In this document: piece by piece, positions 24,779-33,801 of the stretch | Numbering within the stretch: position 1 is the first letter of the stretch | How the letters are laid out: the number at the start of each line of letters is the position of its first letter | Origin: Candidatus Bathyarchaeia archaeon | Lineage (GTDB): Archaea > Thermoproteota > Bathyarchaeia > 40CM-2-53-6 | Reading direction: 5' to 3' | DNA: 64,000 nt | Assembly (NCBI GenBank): GCA_035935655.1 | Contig: DASYWW010000015.1 | Span: forward strand, 1 to 64,000 | Position numbers and translations under genes: made by a program | The notes under the pieces: generated by a model | Told to the model about the DNA's origin: nothing | What the model saw: the letters and a program-made list of their open reading frames with translations, nothing else | The model's database searches: none

Positions 24779-25189
24779 ATGCGGATAGTAGGTTCTACAA
24801 CTGGAGAGAGGAGTGCAGGTCGGGTCTTTCTTTCTGAAGGAATTCTGAATGAACCGATTACTCGCGAGGTCTTGATCGGGATGAAGGCTCGGGGTTTGAG
24901 GAGGCGTCTTTGGTTTAGCTCTCTTTCTCGTATGGAGAGGGGTTTGGTGGACTTGACGATACGGTGGGTGGACAAGGTGCGCAGCGGACTGATGGCGGAG
25001 ACGTTGATGCGGATACTGGCGAAGCTGGCGATGGCATTGGAGACAGGTATCGGAAGAGTCCTAGCTAAGGGAAGAATACTCGCTACCAGGGCGAGTGAGC
25101 TGGCTGTAGAATGGGGTAACGGTTCCGCCTTCGTATGGCGGTTTGAAACGGCCTTCGCTAACGCGATGGGCCTCGGGATTCTCGGATAA
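24779..25189 (+). CDS. conserved-looking hypothetical protein
   Basis: The 136-residue, ATG-started product is basic and mostly helical. It includes GMKARGLRRRLWFSSLSRME and a repeated small-residue helix (TLMRILAKLAMALETGIGRV). No signal peptide or clear transmembrane helix is seen. It lies between the second TnpB element and the second copy of the dispersed repeat. The absence of a recognised family leaves function open. A co-extensive minus-strand frame is judged a shadow because its composition is poor. Confidence 0.5.
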   Translation: MRIVGSTTGERSAGRVFLSEGILNEPITREVLIGMKARGLRRRLWFSSLSRMERGLVDLTIRWVDKVRSGLMAETLMRILAKLAMALETGIGRVLAKGRILATRASELAVEWGNGSAFVWRFETAFANAMGLGILG

Positions 25190-25190
25190 A

Positions 25191-25415
25191 CCACTCTTGC
25201 GTCACGGGATGCACTCGCTAGTCCCCCCCTTTTGATCGAAAGATTTCCTGTCTGGCACAGACTCCGGCGAGACAGCTGATTCGGGGCGCGATACAGGCTT
25301 TGACGGAAACGCGTTTGCTGGTGCTAACCCGGTTTTCACGAACGATTTACGATCGAAATCTAGGCATGGTTCAGAATCGAGATCAGGGCTGATAATGGGC
25401 GATTTCCAAGAATGG
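25191..25415. repeat. dispersed repeat, module A, copy 2
   Basis: This copy matches 15241-15465 and begins two bases after the stop codon of the hypothetical gene. Unlike copy 1, module B follows directly (25420-25525). Confidence 0.7.
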
Positions 25416-25419
25416 TTCG

Positions 25420-25525
25420 GGCCATGAAGGAAGAAGGGCCACGCGAGAGCAGCTGAACGTGCGATTCTCAGCGTTTCATGAAGGGCGGGGCGCGCGAAAA
25501 ACAAACCCCCCGGGGGGTCATGATT
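25420..25525. repeat. dispersed repeat, module B, copy 2
   Basis: This copy matches 14990-15115 and ends with a C6G6 run plus GGTCAT. TTAGTTAACAG follows at 25528-25538, echoing the AGTTAACAG core of the TnpB element ends. No gene is seen from here to 25701. Confidence 0.65.
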
Positions 25526-25701
25526 TAGTTAACAGAAAAAAAGATGCGCGAGGCCTCCGAATCCACCGACAGGCTACGAGAATCTTCCAAGACAACCAGC
25601 TGGATCGAAGCGCGAGAGATCAGAAAAATGGCTAGATTCCGAACGGAAACAGTGATGGGCTTGGCCTCCAACTGAAGAAGATCAGAGAGATCCCCACAGC
25701 G

Positions 25702-27165
25702 TTGGGGAGAGCAGTAAGATCCAAGAGATTTGCCCTTGCAGCGTTTCTAGTACCAGTCTTCATACGATCAATACCAGAGATCCTCGTCGGACCCTACCCT
25801 GTAGGATGGGACACCATCGCATTCTACGTCCCCAACACCCTAGACTGGGCAGCAGGAAAAGCAGGGTTCCTAGAAATTCTAGGGACTGCCCCGCTGATGT
25901 ACATGATCTCGGTGCCCGTGCATATTCTGACAAGAGTGAATCCTGTCTGGATCTTCAAGGTCATGGGACCCATCCTGTACGGAACCATGATCTGGGCACT
26001 GTTTAGGTTCCTACGAATCGGACTAAAGTGGCCAGACAAACAAGCAATCGGAGGCGCGCTACTAACATCACTGTATTTTGTGACATTGAGAATCAGCTGG
26101 GACCTCTACAGAAACATGCTCGGACTAACATTCATCCTCGTGAGCCTCCCTTTGATCGAGGACATGGAGGGTCCCAGAAAACAAGCCCTGCTATCTGCGT
26201 TGATAATATTGGCCGTCGCCGCAGACCAGCTTACCGGAGTAATCGCATTGGTCTTGGTAGGGGCTAGAGCCCTCAAAGCGCTAGCTAGAAAGCAACAGGA
26301 CGAATTCGCAGGAATGGTGAAGTTAGCCTTGCCGGGAGTCGTTCTGTTTCTCGCAACGGCATACGCGGGATTGATCGTCCCCGGAATCGGACTCGTCAGC
26401 CAACAAGCCCCAGTGCCAACTCTCACTAGTGCGAGTTTGAGCCTTGGATTCCTGGGATACGCGTATCTAGCCCTAGTCCCGCTGATACTCATCGGATTTC
26501 GAAAGGTTCCGAACATTGAGCTTCGAACCTGGTCCGTCTTCTGTATCGCAACCGTTGCTACGGCCATGCTGCCCTTCTTCGGCCCGATCGTCCAGAGTTA
26601 TCGATGGTCACTTCTCTTGGATATACCAATCTGCATTTTCGCTACAGCAGGGTTCTACAAGATATTAGAATCTGTTCCCCCGAGAATTGGTTGGGGCCGA
26701 AATTTCCATAAACTAATTTTGCCAACATTCTCCACTGTTCTAATGGTCTCAGCAATGCTCTACATTGCGCTCCCTGCCCAGCAGGCGATGGTGTACTACA
26801 CTGTGTACTCGGAATTGTTACCAACTTCCATGGTCCAAGACACAATCCCACTGTCTGACCTAGGAAATTTGAGATCGCTACTGGACTCTGCAGCTGCGAG
26901 AATCAATCCAGAAACAGTCCTGATAACCCACCAAGCGATCTACGGTTGGGCTAGAGCCTACCTCCCTTCACTGAATAGTCAATTGATCAACTATCAGTAC
27001 AACGCTCCCCTACGAGGTGTTGAGATCGCGAGATCAGAGGGATACTTCTCGATTCTGATGATATGGTGGATAGATGGGTCGGGCTGGCACAACCAACCAA
27101 CCGTCCCGGCCGGCTTCAGCGTTCTCCTCCAGAACGGGGATCTAGCCCTCTACACGTATAACTAG
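25702..27165 (+). CDS. GT-C-like polytopic membrane protein
   Basis: The 487-residue product has around ten or more transmembrane helices. GPYPVGWDTIAFYVPN after the first one puts an aspartate in the first extracytoplasmic loop, as in GT-C glycosyltransferases. A C-terminal soluble part follows (~400-487) with aromatic-rich NYQYNAPLRG and MIWWIDGSGWHNQP. It may transfer sugar from a polyprenyl-phosphate donor. It opens a plus-strand run of glycan genes. The start TTG is uncertain; in-frame basic residues precede it. Confidence 0.7.
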   Translation: MGRAVRSKRFALAAFLVPVFIRSIPEILVGPYPVGWDTIAFYVPNTLDWAAGKAGFLEILGTAPLMYMISVPVHILTRVNPVWIFKVMGPILYGTMIWALFRFLRIGLKWPDKQAIGGALLTSLYFVTLRISWDLYRNMLGLTFILVSLPLIEDMEGPRKQALLSALIILAVAADQLTGVIALVLVGARALKALARKQQDEFAGMVKLALPGVVLFLATAYAGLIVPGIGLVSQQAPVPTLTSASLSLGFLGYAYLALVPLILIGFRKVPNIELRTWSVFCIATVATAMLPFFGPIVQSYRWSLLLDIPICIFATAGFYKILESVPPRIGWGRNFHKLILPTFSTVLMVSAMLYIALPAQQAMVYYTVYSELLPTSMVQDTIPLSDLGNLRSLLDSAAARINPETVLITHQAIYGWARAYLPSLNSQLINYQYNAPLRGVEIARSEGYFSILMIWWIDGSGWHNQPTVPAGFSVLLQNGDLALYTYN

Positions 27166-27273
27166 AGGATTCAAAGCGAAATTTGTTCGATGGTTACATT
27201 ACCACCGGGAACAAGGGACTGAATAGAAACGAAAGTCAATCAGCTGAAGAACTACTTCAGGTCGAACCCAGGG

Positions 27274-27477
27274 ATGCCGTTCGTACTCGCGTTCATGACT
27301 CTTCTAATCTCGGCTGCCACTCTACTAGCAACCGGCAGACCGAAGGAGGCCGATAACATTGCAAACTACGCTTTCTACTCCCTCGTTCTTGGCATCGCGA
27401 TCCAAGTAATAGTCACGATACGGGAGAGCCGAAAACATTCTCACCCCAGCAACAGTAGACCGCCTGACTCGGCCTGA
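27274..27477 (+). CDS. small two-span membrane protein
   Basis: The 67-residue product has two hydrophobic helices joined by GRPKEADNIANYAFYS and ends with a polar tail. In frame upstream, NQLKNYFRSNPG extends it without a standard start. It sits between the GT-C-like protein and the dolichol-phosphate-sugar synthase-like gene, so it may be an accessory subunit of surface glycosylation. No family is recognised. Confidence 0.6.
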   Translation: MPFVLAFMTLLISAATLLATGRPKEADNIANYAFYSLVLGIAIQVIVTIRESRKHSHPSNSRPPDSA

Positions 27478-27499
27478 GTCAGAACTTGTCGAAGGTTTT

Positions 27500-28252
27500 G
27501 TGAAGAATAGGATTTCCATCGTCATGCCTGCGTACAACGAAGGGGACTGCATCGGAAGAAGCATCGCAGACGTGAACAAGCAGTTTGCAGCCATGTCCGA
27601 AGACTACGAGATAATCGTCGTTGATGATGGGAGCGATGATGATACCCGAAAAATCGTCGAAGAACTCACAAACAAGAAGTTCAAGATCGTAGGGTATGAC
27701 ATGAATCAGGGCAAGGGGCACGCAATCAAAGTGGGCCTCTACCACGCCACGGGACAGTTTGCCTTCCTCATCGACAGCGACTCTGAAATTCACGCCAAAG
27801 AACTGATGAATTATGTCAACGCACTAGAATCGGCAGATTTCGCGATCGGGTCTAAGCGACACCCCCTCTCAACAGTTCGAACCCCCACGATGCGTCGATT
27901 TCTCAGCCTCGGATTCAACATCCTCGAACGTCTCCTTACGGGAGTAAACGCAACAGACACGCAAGCTGGGCTAAAAGCCGCAAGGAGCTCAGCCCTATAC
28001 CAAGTTCTGCCTCTCCTTTCTGTAAAGAGATACGCCTTCGACGCCGAGCTGTTGGCGGTAGCCTCACTCTTCAATTTCACGATAAAGGAACTACCCGTTA
28101 ACATTGACCTAAAGGCTACGTTCAGCGCCCGACAAGTTTTCCGAATGCTCGTCGACCTTCTTGGAATCGCGTACCGATTACGGATAAAGCGGTGGTATCA
28201 GGCAAACAAAGCTTCAATGTCGGACACATATGATCCAATAATTCAGTGGTAG
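27500..28252 (+). CDS. GT2 dolichyl-phosphate sugar synthase-like glycosyltransferase
   Basis: The 250-residue GT-A fold protein has ISIVMPAYNEGDCIGRSI, IIVVDDGSDDDT, NQGKGHAIKVG and FLIDSDSE (DxD-like metal site), then FAIGSKR and DTQAGLKAARS. This order is that of dolichol-phosphate mannose or glucose synthases (DPM1-like). It lacks C-terminal membrane helices, like eukaryotic DPM1. It would charge the lipid carrier for the GT-C proteins nearby. Its stop overlaps the next glycosyltransferase start. Confidence 0.88.
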   Translation: MKNRISIVMPAYNEGDCIGRSIADVNKQFAAMSEDYEIIVVDDGSDDDTRKIVEELTNKKFKIVGYDMNQGKGHAIKVGLYHATGQFAFLIDSDSEIHAKELMNYVNALESADFAIGSKRHPLSTVRTPTMRRFLSLGFNILERLLTGVNATDTQAGLKAARSSALYQVLPLLSVKRYAFDAELLAVASLFNFTIKELPVNIDLKATFSARQVFRMLVDLLGIAYRLRIKRWYQANKASMSDTYDPIIQW

Positions 28253-29277
28253 AAACGGCTCAAGGAATCCTTCCACATCATGACCCTCCATTAGTATCGA
28301 TCATAGTGGCCTGCATGGCAATTGATTCTTACACAACTGAGTGCATCCAGGGGTGCCTGCAACTTGACTATCCACGATTCGAGCTCCTAGTGTTACCCGA
28401 CTTCGATGGAACCCTACACGAAGACCGGATTCGGGTCCTACCAACAGGACCTGTGAAACCTTCTGAAAAGAGGAACATGGGCGTGGACGCTGCAAAGGGT
28501 GAAGTCATCGCCTTTATTGATGGAGATGCCTATCCCGACAAAGACTGGCTGAGGAATTGCATCAAGTATTTTGATGATCCTAAGGTCTCCGCTGTTGGAG
28601 GACCGGGTCTCACTCCTCAGTCCGATAGCGCAATGCAGAAGGCGAGTGGCGAAATATTATCATCATTTCTTGGATCTGGACCATTGAGCTTCAGACATTC
28701 GGCTAAGCTTCCTCGAAGATGTGATGATCTACCTACGGTCAATCTGATTGTTCGCCGATCCGCATTCCAAGATGTGGGGGGATTCGACTCCACATATTGG
28801 CCTGGAGAAGATACGAAGTTTTGTCGAGATTTGGTCTACAGAATGGGTGGGGACGCTCTATATGCACCTGATGTGATGGTCTATCATCACCGCAGATTGC
28901 TGTTTCGTCCTCACCTGAAACAGATCGCTGGGTACGGGCTTCACCGAGGGTATTTTTCGAAGAAATTTCCCGAGAACAGTAGGCGACTTCTATACTTCAT
29001 TCCTTCGCTCTTCCTACTGGGCATTCCCGCGATCTTGCTCTTGGGTTATCTTGACGAAGGTTTTAGGTATCTGTCTCTCCTTGCTCTGCTCGCCTATTTT
29101 CTCCTGATTGGGATTGGAGCTGTGATGATCGGCTTCAGACGGCGGAGTCCCAACCTTGTGGGTCCAATCTTCCTTGGAGCGTTTGCAACTCACCTTTGGT
29201 ATGGCGCATATTTCATCAAAGGTCTTCTTTCTAGAAAAATTGACACGCACGCGGCCAGTTACAAATCTAATATATGA
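28246..29277 (+). CDS. GT2 glycosyltransferase with membrane tail
   Basis: The 343-residue product has PPLVSIIVACM, KPSEKRNMGVDAAKGEVIAFIDGDAYPD (DxD) and GGPGLTPQ. FDSTYWPGEDTKFC carries the ED catalytic-base motif, followed by two or three C-terminal transmembrane helices (~250-325). It resembles membrane-bound inverting GT2 enzymes of polysaccharide assembly. The 7-bp overlap with the previous gene indicates translational coupling. Confidence 0.87.
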   Translation: MVETAQGILPHHDPPLVSIIVACMAIDSYTTECIQGCLQLDYPRFELLVLPDFDGTLHEDRIRVLPTGPVKPSEKRNMGVDAAKGEVIAFIDGDAYPDKDWLRNCIKYFDDPKVSAVGGPGLTPQSDSAMQKASGEILSSFLGSGPLSFRHSAKLPRRCDDLPTVNLIVRRSAFQDVGGFDSTYWPGEDTKFCRDLVYRMGGDALYAPDVMVYHHRRLLFRPHLKQIAGYGLHRGYFSKKFPENSRRLLYFIPSLFLLGIPAILLLGYLDEGFRYLSLLALLAYFLLIGIGAVMIGFRRRSPNLVGPIFLGAFATHLWYGAYFIKGLLSRKIDTHAASYKSNI

Positions 29278-29318
29278 CGCACGTCAACGGCGCCGTTTGA
29301 AATAAGGCCTGTCGCTAC

Positions 29319-30785
29319 TTGAAAGTCTCTGTTTCTTACCCACCTATTCCTACCGACAAAGGAACTCCACTTCTTTCTCAGAATAGGCAGTTCCAGTATT
29401 TCAACGAGCCCACTTACATTTACCCCATGGTTCCAGCGTCCGCCGCTACTATGCTCAAAGCTGCAGGCTATGAGACCAAATGGGACGATGCCATTTCGGA
29501 GCAGAAATCCTATGACCAGTGGTTGCACGAGATAGCCAAGGAAACCCCTGACCTAGTCGCGATCGAAGCTAAGGCCCCTGTGATAAAGCGCTACTGGAAG
29601 AGTATTTCCGATATCAAACGGGTCAGTCCAGGCACGAAGACTGTTCTGTGTGGCGACCACGTGACTGCCTACCCTGAAGAAACGCTCCGAAATAGTGAGG
29701 TAGATTACGTAATTACCGGTGGAGACTTCGACTTCTCCATCAAGAGTCTCGCCGACTACCTCGATGGAAGAGGTAAGATGGAACCGGGAGTTTGGTACAG
29801 AGTCAATGGATCGTTCGAGTCAACTGGGAAGTTTTCGCAACGACACAACTTGAGCGAGGCTCCGCTCATCGACCGAGACCTCACCAAGTGGAGGCTCTAC
29901 AGCGTCCACAATGGCAACTACAAGTACACTCCAGGGACATACACGATGGTAGGAAGAGACTGCTGGTATAGGGCGGGAGGCGGATGCACGTTCTGTTCTT
30001 GGACAATCCACTATCCCTCCTTCAATGTCAGGAGACCAGAATCCTACCTGCAAGAAGTCGGAATTCTAAGCGAGAAGTATGGCGTCAAGGAGGTATTCGA
30101 CGACACAGGTACTTTCCCTGTCGGAGAATGGCTCCAGAAATTCTGCAACGGCATGATCCAAACTGGACTCAACAAGAAGATCCTCATCGGTTGCAACATG
30201 CGATTCGGAGCTCTTTCGGCTGAAGATTACAGACTGATGAAGAAGGCAGGGTTTAGGTTCATTCTCTACGGGTTGGAATCTGCCAACCAGAAAACACTAG
30301 ACATGCTGAACAAAGGAGTCACTGAGAAGGAGCAGATAGACACCTGTAAGATGGCGAGCGAAGCTGGACTTGATCCCCATCTCACCATAATGTTCGGGTA
30401 CCCATGGGAGACCAGGGACGAAGCAATGAAGACAGTCAATACTGCAAAATATTTGTTAAAGAAAGGATATGCGAAAACTTGGCAAGTAACCATTGTCATC
30501 CCATACCCTGGAACCATGCTTTTCGAGCAGGCAAAAGCAAACGGTTGGTTGAAGACCGAAGACTGGGATAGATATGACATGAGGGAACCGATATTGAAAA
30601 CTCCGATGAGGGATGAAGAAGTGATGGAAATAGTACAAGGACTCTACAAGGTAGCCTTTGACCCGGAATTCATTATTCGGAAGGTGGTTTCTATTCGAAG
30701 TCTTCGTGATGTGAAATTCATGGTTCGGGGAGCCAAGAATATTTTTGGTCACGTAAAGGATTTTTCCCCGAACCAGCTCTCGTGA
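29319..30785 (+). CDS. B12-binding-type radical SAM enzyme with CX7CX2C cluster motif
   Basis: Residues ~1-150 form a cobalamin-binding-like Rossmann domain (MVPASAATMLKAAGYET, DLVAIEAKAP, TVLCGDHVTAYPEE); no DxHxxG motif is seen, as in many such enzymes. The radical SAM domain follows, but its cysteines are C215-x7-C223-x2-C226 (RDCWYRAGGGCTFCSW) rather than CxxxCxxC. Later YGLESANQKTLDMLNKG and TIMFGYPWETRDE match the class-B fold (TIM barrel). Members methylate unreactive carbons or remodel lipids. In this cluster a sugar or lipid C-methylation is plausible. Confidence 0.83.
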   Translation: MKVSVSYPPIPTDKGTPLLSQNRQFQYFNEPTYIYPMVPASAATMLKAAGYETKWDDAISEQKSYDQWLHEIAKETPDLVAIEAKAPVIKRYWKSISDIKRVSPGTKTVLCGDHVTAYPEETLRNSEVDYVITGGDFDFSIKSLADYLDGRGKMEPGVWYRVNGSFESTGKFSQRHNLSEAPLIDRDLTKWRLYSVHNGNYKYTPGTYTMVGRDCWYRAGGGCTFCSWTIHYPSFNVRRPESYLQEVGILSEKYGVKEVFDDTGTFPVGEWLQKFCNGMIQTGLNKKILIGCNMRFGALSAEDYRLMKKAGFRFILYGLESANQKTLDMLNKGVTEKEQIDTCKMASEAGLDPHLTIMFGYPWETRDEAMKTVNTAKYLLKKGYAKTWQVTIVIPYPGTMLFEQAKANGWLKTEDWDRYDMREPILKTPMRDEEVMEIVQGLYKVAFDPEFIIRKVVSIRSLRDVKFMVRGAKNIFGHVKDFSPNQLS

Positions 30786-30847
30786 GTCTAGCCTCAACAA
30801 GAGCCCGCAGAGGCATTCCGCTAAGGTTACTCTAGACGAGGAATCTT

Positions 30848-32035
30848 ATGTTCCGGATACAAGTCTTAGCAAACCACTTCCTGTCCCCCGATATCCTCGG
30901 AGGCGGAGACAGGGTTTTCATTGAACTTTGTCGCAACTGGCAACGGAAAGGGGTAGAGGTAAGCGTAGCGTGCCCGAAGAACGGCAAGACTCTGTGCGAA
31001 AGTTGCGGGCTTGATGCGGACTACGAAATTATCCCCGGCTCGTTCCTCGAGAGGGCACCATCTCTGTTGGCTATCCCACTGCTCTTCATAGCTAGGGCTC
31101 TAAACACCTGCGTCATGAGGCTACCCTACGGGAAGCAAATCATGTTGTACACTCCAGGGGATTTCATCTGTAATGTCATCCCAGCCGCCTTCTTAAGGCG
31201 CGTCTGCGGGGATCGTGCTACGTGGGCGGCCCACGTGTTCTTTGTGATACCTCCTCCTTTTTCAAGACAACTCTCCTTCGTCAGGGATGTGATTTCGTTC
31301 TTCTTGCAAAGATTGAGCTTTTCCTTGATGAGGCGATACGCCGACCTTGTGATAGTACTGAATTCAACGACTAGGGGCCAACTGATCCGATGTGGCATAC
31401 CTGAAGAAAAAATCTTCATCTCGAGCGGAGGAGTTGACCTAGCCCAAATTGAAGCCGCGGAAAGTGGAATTGACTCCCCCTACGACGCGTGCTTTGTTGG
31501 AAGAATTCATCCTGGGAAAGGTGTGCTCGACCTAGCCGAAATTTGGGAAAAGGTAGTCGCCATCAAAAGCGATGCGAGACTCGCGATCGTCGGTAGCGGC
31601 TCGCCGTACTATGTTGACATGTTGGTTGAATCACTTCGTGCTAAAAACATAGCTCGCAACGTGGACATGCTAGGGTTCAGAGCTTCCCCCTTCGGACTGA
31701 TGAAGTCCAGCAAGATTCTCCTTTATCCAGACCATGAAGCCGGGTACGGTTGGGGATTAGCTGTGTGCGAAGCTCTCGCCTGTGGAATCCCTGTAGTCGC
31801 TTACGATCTCCCCGTGTACAGAGAGTTCTTTCAAGAGGGAATGTCTCTGGTCAGATTCAGAAACACTGCCGAATTTGCCAAAGCTACACTTGACGTATTG
31901 GACAACGATAGCAAACGAAAAGACCTGGGGCGGAGAGGCAAGGATTTTGTCCGGAAGTATGACTGGAAAGGTGTTTCGGATACCCTCTTATCGGCACTCG
32001 AGGAAATTCCCAGGGGAGAGCCAATCGTATCCTAG
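30848..32035 (+). CDS. GT4 glycosyltransferase
   Basis: The 395-residue GT-B fold protein starts with SPDILGGGDRVFIELCRNW (acceptor-domain glycine loop). In the donor domain it has DACFVGRIHPGKGVLDL, LAIVGSGSPYY, NVDMLGFR and a final VCEALACGIPVVAYD, in which the GT4 catalytic EX7E appears as EAGYGWGLAVCE. It would retain anomeric configuration and use a nucleotide sugar. It follows the radical SAM gene by 62 bp and overlaps the next gene. Confidence 0.9.
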   Translation: MFRIQVLANHFLSPDILGGGDRVFIELCRNWQRKGVEVSVACPKNGKTLCESCGLDADYEIIPGSFLERAPSLLAIPLLFIARALNTCVMRLPYGKQIMLYTPGDFICNVIPAAFLRRVCGDRATWAAHVFFVIPPPFSRQLSFVRDVISFFLQRLSFSLMRRYADLVIVLNSTTRGQLIRCGIPEEKIFISSGGVDLAQIEAAESGIDSPYDACFVGRIHPGKGVLDLAEIWEKVVAIKSDARLAIVGSGSPYYVDMLVESLRAKNIARNVDMLGFRASPFGLMKSSKILLYPDHEAGYGWGLAVCEALACGIPVVAYDLPVYREFFQEGMSLVRFRNTAEFAKATLDVLDNDSKRKDLGRRGKDFVRKYDWKGVSDTLLSALEEIPRGEPIVS

Positions 32036-32723
32036 AAAACATCCTTATTTGGTATGGTACCATTTCGAAAGCGTCTCTGACATAGAGTCGCAGTCTCCTC
32101 CCCGAGCTGTCGTCGTCGATCTCGGATGCGGAGAAGGACTCCTGTTAAACATGATGAAGCGCGGGCGCACCCTTATCGGCGTTGATGTTTCAAAAAACTG
32201 TCTTCGACAGATCATTGAGAATAGTTCTGCTCAATTCTGCATTATGTCTATGGCAGAAAACGTGCCTTTGCAAGACAATGTCGCGGATGTTGTGGTATCT
32301 CACCAAGCGATAGAGCATGTGGCTGACCAACGCAGGGCCATCGCAGAGGCCTCGCGCATCTTAAGGCCTGATGGATTACTGATTGCCTCGACCCCTGTCA
32401 AGGGACTTCTTGGTCGTCTCTTTGCAAGATCCCGAAATGCAAGGGGCGAAAGAGTACTTTCACCCGACCATGTGAGCGAATACAAGTCGGAAGCTGAAAT
32501 CGTCGATTCTTTCGTAAGACAAAGCGGCGGGGCTCTCACGCCTGTGAAGGTCCGGCGGAAAAGTGTGAAAGTGCCGGCCAGTCGAATGATTCCCTGGCTC
32601 TATGACAAGGGCTATGTTGGACCAATGCTCCCAGCCTTTCTATACTACTCCGACGTGTATGTCGTCTTTCGAAAGAATGGCTTCGCTAAAACGATAGAAA
32701 ATGCCCTCAACTCGCAGGAATGA
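31971..32723 (+). CDS. SAM-dependent methyltransferase
   Basis: Class I Rossmann methyltransferase: VVVDLGCGEGLLLNMM (motif I), TLIGVDVSK, VADVVVSHQAIEHV (motif post-II) and ILRPDGLLIASTP (motif III). The GTG at 31971 gives 250 aa and a 65-bp overlap with the GT4 gene; a TTG at 32049 would start just after that gene ends. The frame stays open further upstream, but that part reads as GT4 shadow. It probably methylates a sugar or lipid intermediate. Confidence 0.85.
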   Translation: MFRIPSYRHSRKFPGESQSYPRKHPYLVWYHFESVSDIESQSPPRAVVVDLGCGEGLLLNMMKRGRTLIGVDVSKNCLRQIIENSSAQFCIMSMAENVPLQDNVADVVVSHQAIEHVADQRRAIAEASRILRPDGLLIASTPVKGLLGRLFARSRNARGERVLSPDHVSEYKSEAEIVDSFVRQSGGALTPVKVRRKSVKVPASRMIPWLYDKGYVGPMLPAFLYYSDVYVVFRKNGFAKTIENALNSQE

Positions 32724-32750
32724 ATCCTCGCCGCAAGAGAGTCGTCTAAT

Positions 32751-33779
32751 ATGAGGGTTCTTGTTACTGGTGGCTGTGGCCTTCTAGGCTCACATACGTG
32801 CGAGTATTTTGCAAACAAGGGCGATGAAGTTGTCGCCTTCGACAATCTTACTGAATACGAGCTTCTGAGGACAGGTTATGATCGAAACTCGGCCCGAAGA
32901 CACATTGTGGATCTCCTCAATAAGGTCGGTGCAACAATCATCAGGGGCGACATAAGAAACTACGAGGAACTTTCCGCCGCCGCAAAAGGGTCCGATTATG
33001 TGGTTCACACTGCTGCGCAACCTGCCATGACCATCAGCATCGAGAATCCTGATCTCGATTTTTCAACCAACGTAGTTGGCACGCTCAACGTTCTGAAAGT
33101 CGCCAAGTCGCTTAGCATTCCAGTCGTTTCTTGTTCAAGCATTCACGTGTATGGAAACAAAATCAACAACACACTAAAGGAAACCGAGAAACGATACGTG
33201 TCAGACCCCCCTGAGATAGATGAACAGCGTCCTGTTATGCAAGGGACAGTTACGCCGCTGCATGCTTCGAAGAGATCCGGCGAACTGTATTGCCAAGCAT
33301 TCATAGACAGTTATGGATTACGTGCGGCTGTATTTCGTCTCACAGGAATGTATGGACCCCGCCAATTTGGCGGCGAAGACCACGGCTGGGTTGCGAACTT
33401 TACCATCAGAACGATATTGAACAAACCGATAACGGTTTTCGGAACCGGAAAGCAGGTCAGGGACATTGTGTATGTTTCAGACGTCGCAGAAGCGTTCTAC
33501 GCCTTCTACAAGAGGGGAAAACCTGGGATCTACAACATTGGGGGAGGAAAAAAGTTCAGCGTTTCCCTGCTGGAGTGCCTCGATCTGATCCAGAAGACAA
33601 CGAAACGAAAGCCTAAGGTCACATTCGGGCCGGAGAGATTGGGCGACCTTCGATACTTTGCCTGCGATATCTCGAAGGCGACAGAACTCCTCGGATGGAC
33701 GCCAAGGATTTCCCCGGTAGAGGGCATTGAGAAACTTGCTGCTTGGGTCGAGACAAACAAGACCTTATTTGCGAACTGA
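32751..33779 (+). CDS. CDP-paratose 2-epimerase-like SDR with altered catalytic Tyr
   Basis: The 342-residue extended SDR has RVLVTGGCGLLGSHTCEYF (NAD site), SCSSIHVYGN (active-site Ser) and GMYGPRQFGGEDHGWVANF, with GTGKQVRDIVYVSDVAEAF characteristic of RfbE-type CDP-sugar 2-epimerases. The catalytic YxxxK is replaced: TPLHASKRSGE has Leu170 where Tyr is expected, while Lys174 remains. Either the enzyme uses another residue or it has a different reaction. It lies in the middle of the glycan cluster. Confidence 0.85.
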   Translation: MRVLVTGGCGLLGSHTCEYFANKGDEVVAFDNLTEYELLRTGYDRNSARRHIVDLLNKVGATIIRGDIRNYEELSAAAKGSDYVVHTAAQPAMTISIENPDLDFSTNVVGTLNVLKVAKSLSIPVVSCSSIHVYGNKINNTLKETEKRYVSDPPEIDEQRPVMQGTVTPLHASKRSGELYCQAFIDSYGLRAAVFRLTGMYGPRQFGGEDHGWVANFTIRTILNKPITVFGTGKQVRDIVYVSDVAEAFYAFYKRGKPGIYNIGGGKKFSVSLLECLDLIQKTTKRKPKVTFGPERLGDLRYFACDISKATELLGWTPRISPVEGIEKLAAWVETNKTLFAN

Positions 33780-33801
33780 GCGAAGAATAGCTCTCAAGAA
33801 C

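Noticed and set aside
25202-25504. Minus-strand ORF of 100 codons across the dispersed repeat
   Set aside because: The second repeat copy breaks the frame by indels and the composition is not protein-like, so the conservation is nucleotide-level.
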